From assembly GCA_002373325.1 (NCBI GenBank), contig DFKI01000169.1:742-24140 (forward strand): DNA of 23,399 nucleotides, written 5' to 3'. This document shows positions 21,726 through 23,399 of this stretch, piece by piece. This stretch comes from Treponema sp. UBA3649 (GTDB taxonomy: Bacteria > Spirochaetota > Spirochaetia > Treponematales > Treponemataceae). The notes beneath the pieces are model-generated. The model saw nothing but the letters and a program-made list of their open reading frames with translations, ran no database searches and had not been told where the DNA came from. The translations under genes were made by a program, and so were the position numbers. Position 1 is the first letter of the stretch. Each line of letters starts with the position of its first letter.

Positions 21726-22126
21726 TGTATTATTTGGATACAAATGTAATAATAGATGCGACATCAAGAAGAACATCGGCGTTGCTGTTGCCGTATTTTA
21801 AAAGAGTAAAGCCGTCTGAAATTTGCATACCTTCGATTGTTCTTGCTGAATTAGAGTTTGGGGCCAGACATTCAAACGATTATGAAAAGAATTTGAAGGT
21901 CGTTACAGAATTTATAGCTCCATATCGAATAATTCCCTTTACGGAAAAAGAAGCCTATGTTTATGGAAAAATCCGGGAGCGGCTTGCTAAGGATGGAAAA
22001 CTCATTGGTCCAAATGATATGCTTATTGCTGCGACCGCTCTTGCAAACGGGGCTGTTCTTGTAACGCACAATACGGATGAATTTTCAAGGGTTGAGGGGC
22101 TGGTGTTTGAAGACTGGAGAAAGTAA
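21725..22126 (+). CDS. vapC: VapC-type PIN-domain ribonuclease toxin
   Basis: 133-aa PIN-domain protein, typical length for VapC (FitB-like). The acidic metal-binding residues are in place: D5 (YYLDTNVII), E42 (VLAELEFGAR), D98 (GPNDMLIAATAL), and N116/D118 (VTHNTDEF). VapC toxins cleave tRNA or rRNA; the target here is unknown. The start codon overlaps the antitoxin stop, so translation is coupled. The gene is complete and converges on the Res-like gene, with only 29 bp between them. Confidence 0.9.
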   Translation: MYYLDTNVIIDATSRRTSALLLPYFKRVKPSEICIPSIVLAELEFGARHSNDYEKNLKVVTEFIAPYRIIPFTEKEAYVYGKIRERLAKDGKLIGPNDMLIAATALANGAVLVTHNTDEFSRVEGLVFEDWRK

Positions 22127-22155
22127 AAATCTTTCCCCAATCTAAAATGCATAAT

Positions 22156-23399
22156 TTATGCTTTCATCACGTCTTCCAGAAGCTGCCAGTCGTCTCCGTC
22201 TATGTCGTCGCTGAAATGCTCGGTACAAATGCAGAGTTTTTGCTTGCGGTTGGTGCGGACAAATCCTCCCTTCAGATTGGCCTTTGAAAGATAGTTTTTG
22301 AGGACTTCAAATTTTCTGGGAGCGAAGTCGTCAAGATTCTGGCTCTGACCGCTTGAAGAAAAACCTCCCTTGGTTTCAATTATCCATATTCCTTCCACTG
22401 TGCCCACGACATAATCGGGGTAGAAGAGCCGCATTTTGCCCGTGCCGTCCTTGTAGCAGACTGAATAAAACTCGGTTCCCTTGTCGCCGTTTTTGTAAAA
22501 CCATGTCACGAAATCGCTTGTCTCGCAAAACTCCTCAAACTTTCTTTCCGGCATTGAGCGTACTTCGGCAGACTCACGGTAGTTGGCATAGACATTTTTG
22601 GAGTAGACCTTCTGTGCCTTGTCCGAACCGTCGTATGTGAAGAGACAGACCTGGGGAATGTGGAAATCTTTTTCGACAATTTCCGACGGATCAAAAGTAA
22701 GCGTTCTCTGAGTCGCGTTTCCGATTTCCGTAATTGCCTCGTGAAAATCATCCTTGAGACGGTCTGCATTGTTGATTATAAAGGAATAAAGTTCCCTGGT
22801 TCCAAGATTCAGAAGGGAATATTTTCCTGACTGCGCCTTTGGATTCTTGTAGAAAAGACGGCGGATGACGGTAATCATCTTCTCGTATTTCAGACTTAGC
22901 TCCACTCCAAGGATTCCGACCTCATGGTGAAACTGGCGGCCATGCGTGTGCGTGTTCAGGGGAATTGCAAAGTCTGAGTCGTACATTCTGTTCATTTTTG
23001 AGGCGTCGAGGGTTTCCGTCCTTCCGATTTTTGCGCTCACAACAATCTTGTCGCTGAATACGTATCCGGTTTTTGACAGAAGCGTTTTGTTATCTTCGAA
23101 CTTTTTGTTTCTGGCAAGGCCGTATTTTTTTTCGTAATGATTCACGACGCTTTTCATTGTGTCCTCGGCATCGTTTTCGTCTATGACATCGGGTCGCTGC
23201 TGAGTTTTGAGAGTAATGTCCTTGTACTCATCCTTGAGCTGAATGTAAGTCGCGTCCCATGCACCGTGCTGCAAGAATGCCTTGGCCCCCTCGGTGAACT
23301 TGTTGTCCCATGTGTAAAGGTAGCAGCTGTCCAGGGCGTTGTCTCCGTAATGGTGTGCGTTAGGCATACGGCGGATTCTTCCGAATGTCTGGATTTCAA
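22156..23399 (-). CDS. Type III restriction Res-like helicase-nuclease, 3' part
   Basis: Partial gene running off the right edge. The frame stays open to the last base, and the residues encoded just inside the edge read EIQTFGRIRRMPNAHHYG, the motif VI (QxxGRxxR) of superfamily 2 helicases. The methionine at 23367 is therefore not the start. What is visible is about 410 residues: the end of the helicase core, an alpha/beta middle region, and a C-terminal PD-(D/E)XK nuclease signature, YPDYVVGTVEGIWIIETKGG (Asp, then Glu-x-Lys). This order fits Res subunits of Type III restriction enzymes and related DEAD/DEAH helicase-nucleases. A Mod methyltransferase, if present, should lie beyond the right edge. 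Confidence 0.8.
   Translation of the reverse strand, partial: EIQTFGRIRRMPNAHHYGDNALDSCYLYTWDNKFTEGAKAFLQHGAWDATYIQLKDEYKDITLKTQQRPDVIDENDAEDTMKSVVNHYEKKYGLARNKKFEDNKTLLSKTGYVFSDKIVVSAKIGRTETLDASKMNRMYDSDFAIPLNTHTHGRQFHHEVGILGVELSLKYEKMITVIRRLFYKNPKAQSGKYSLLNLGTRELYSFIINNADRLKDDFHEAITEIGNATQRTLTFDPSEIVEKDFHIPQVCLFTYDGSDKAQKVYSKNVYANYRESAEVRSMPERKFEEFCETSDFVTWFYKNGDKGTEFYSVCYKDGTGKMRLFYPDYVVGTVEGIWIIETKGGFSSSGQSQNLDDFAPRKFEVLKNYLSKANLKGGFVRTNRKQKLCICTEHFSDDIDGDDWQLLEDVMKA

Overview
The window looks like chromosomal DNA from a Treponema-type spirochete, probably a host-associated species of intermediate G+C. This is an inference from several signs: an archaeal/spirochete-type UMP kinase, a threonyl-tRNA synthetase without the N-terminal TGS domain, a dense MCP and lipoprotein repertoire, and the gene order cNMP-domain protein - murB - cysS - ECF sigma factor, which I recall being shared with Treponema pallidum (from memory, not searched).

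Layout. (1) 1-1290: a cassette with a repeat-built leader and an Rpn/PDDEXK_2-family nuclease-transposase gene, followed by a solo piece of the same leader. (2) 1296-7018, minus strand: murB, a double cNMP-domain regulator, a secreted protein, a DUF192 lipoprotein and a dCache chemoreceptor. (3) 7083-11692, plus strand: cysS, then a tightly overlapping trio of ECF sigma factor, zinc-finger anti-sigma factor, and membrane-anchored IPT/TIG-transglutaminase protein. (4) 11693-16348: an AT-rich island with a 58-aa SHOCT-like mini-protein, a promoter-rich intergenic stretch, a single-chain Type IIG restriction-modification enzyme and a divergent XRE regulator. (5) 16398-18160, minus: pyrH and a secreted YD-repeat-like protein. 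(6) 18244-19479: a second Rpn cassette with the same architecture as the first. (7) 19505-23399: thrS (minus), a VapBC-type toxin-antitoxin pair (plus), and the 3' part of a Type III restriction (Res)-like helicase-nuclease that runs off the right edge.

Most unusual structure. The two Rpn cassettes, about 17 kb apart in the same orientation, share a leader made of two arms of exactly 23-nt-periodic repeats (three units, then four units in the opposite sense). The arms are separated by two hairpins, one of which shows compensatory base changes between copies. Each gene is followed directly by a copy of a short sequence (ACAARCGGATTTGTTCGG or its first 13 nt) that also precedes the leader of copy 2, so the element looks like a unit bounded by direct terminal repeats.

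Second in interest are the regulatory signals around the restriction-modification island. A set of TTGTC-centred dyads sits inside the R-M promoter next to the divergent XRE gene. Beyond the 3' end of the R-M gene, a 13-bp inverted repeat forms two divergent extended -10 promoters, one of which drives the SHOCT-like mini-gene.
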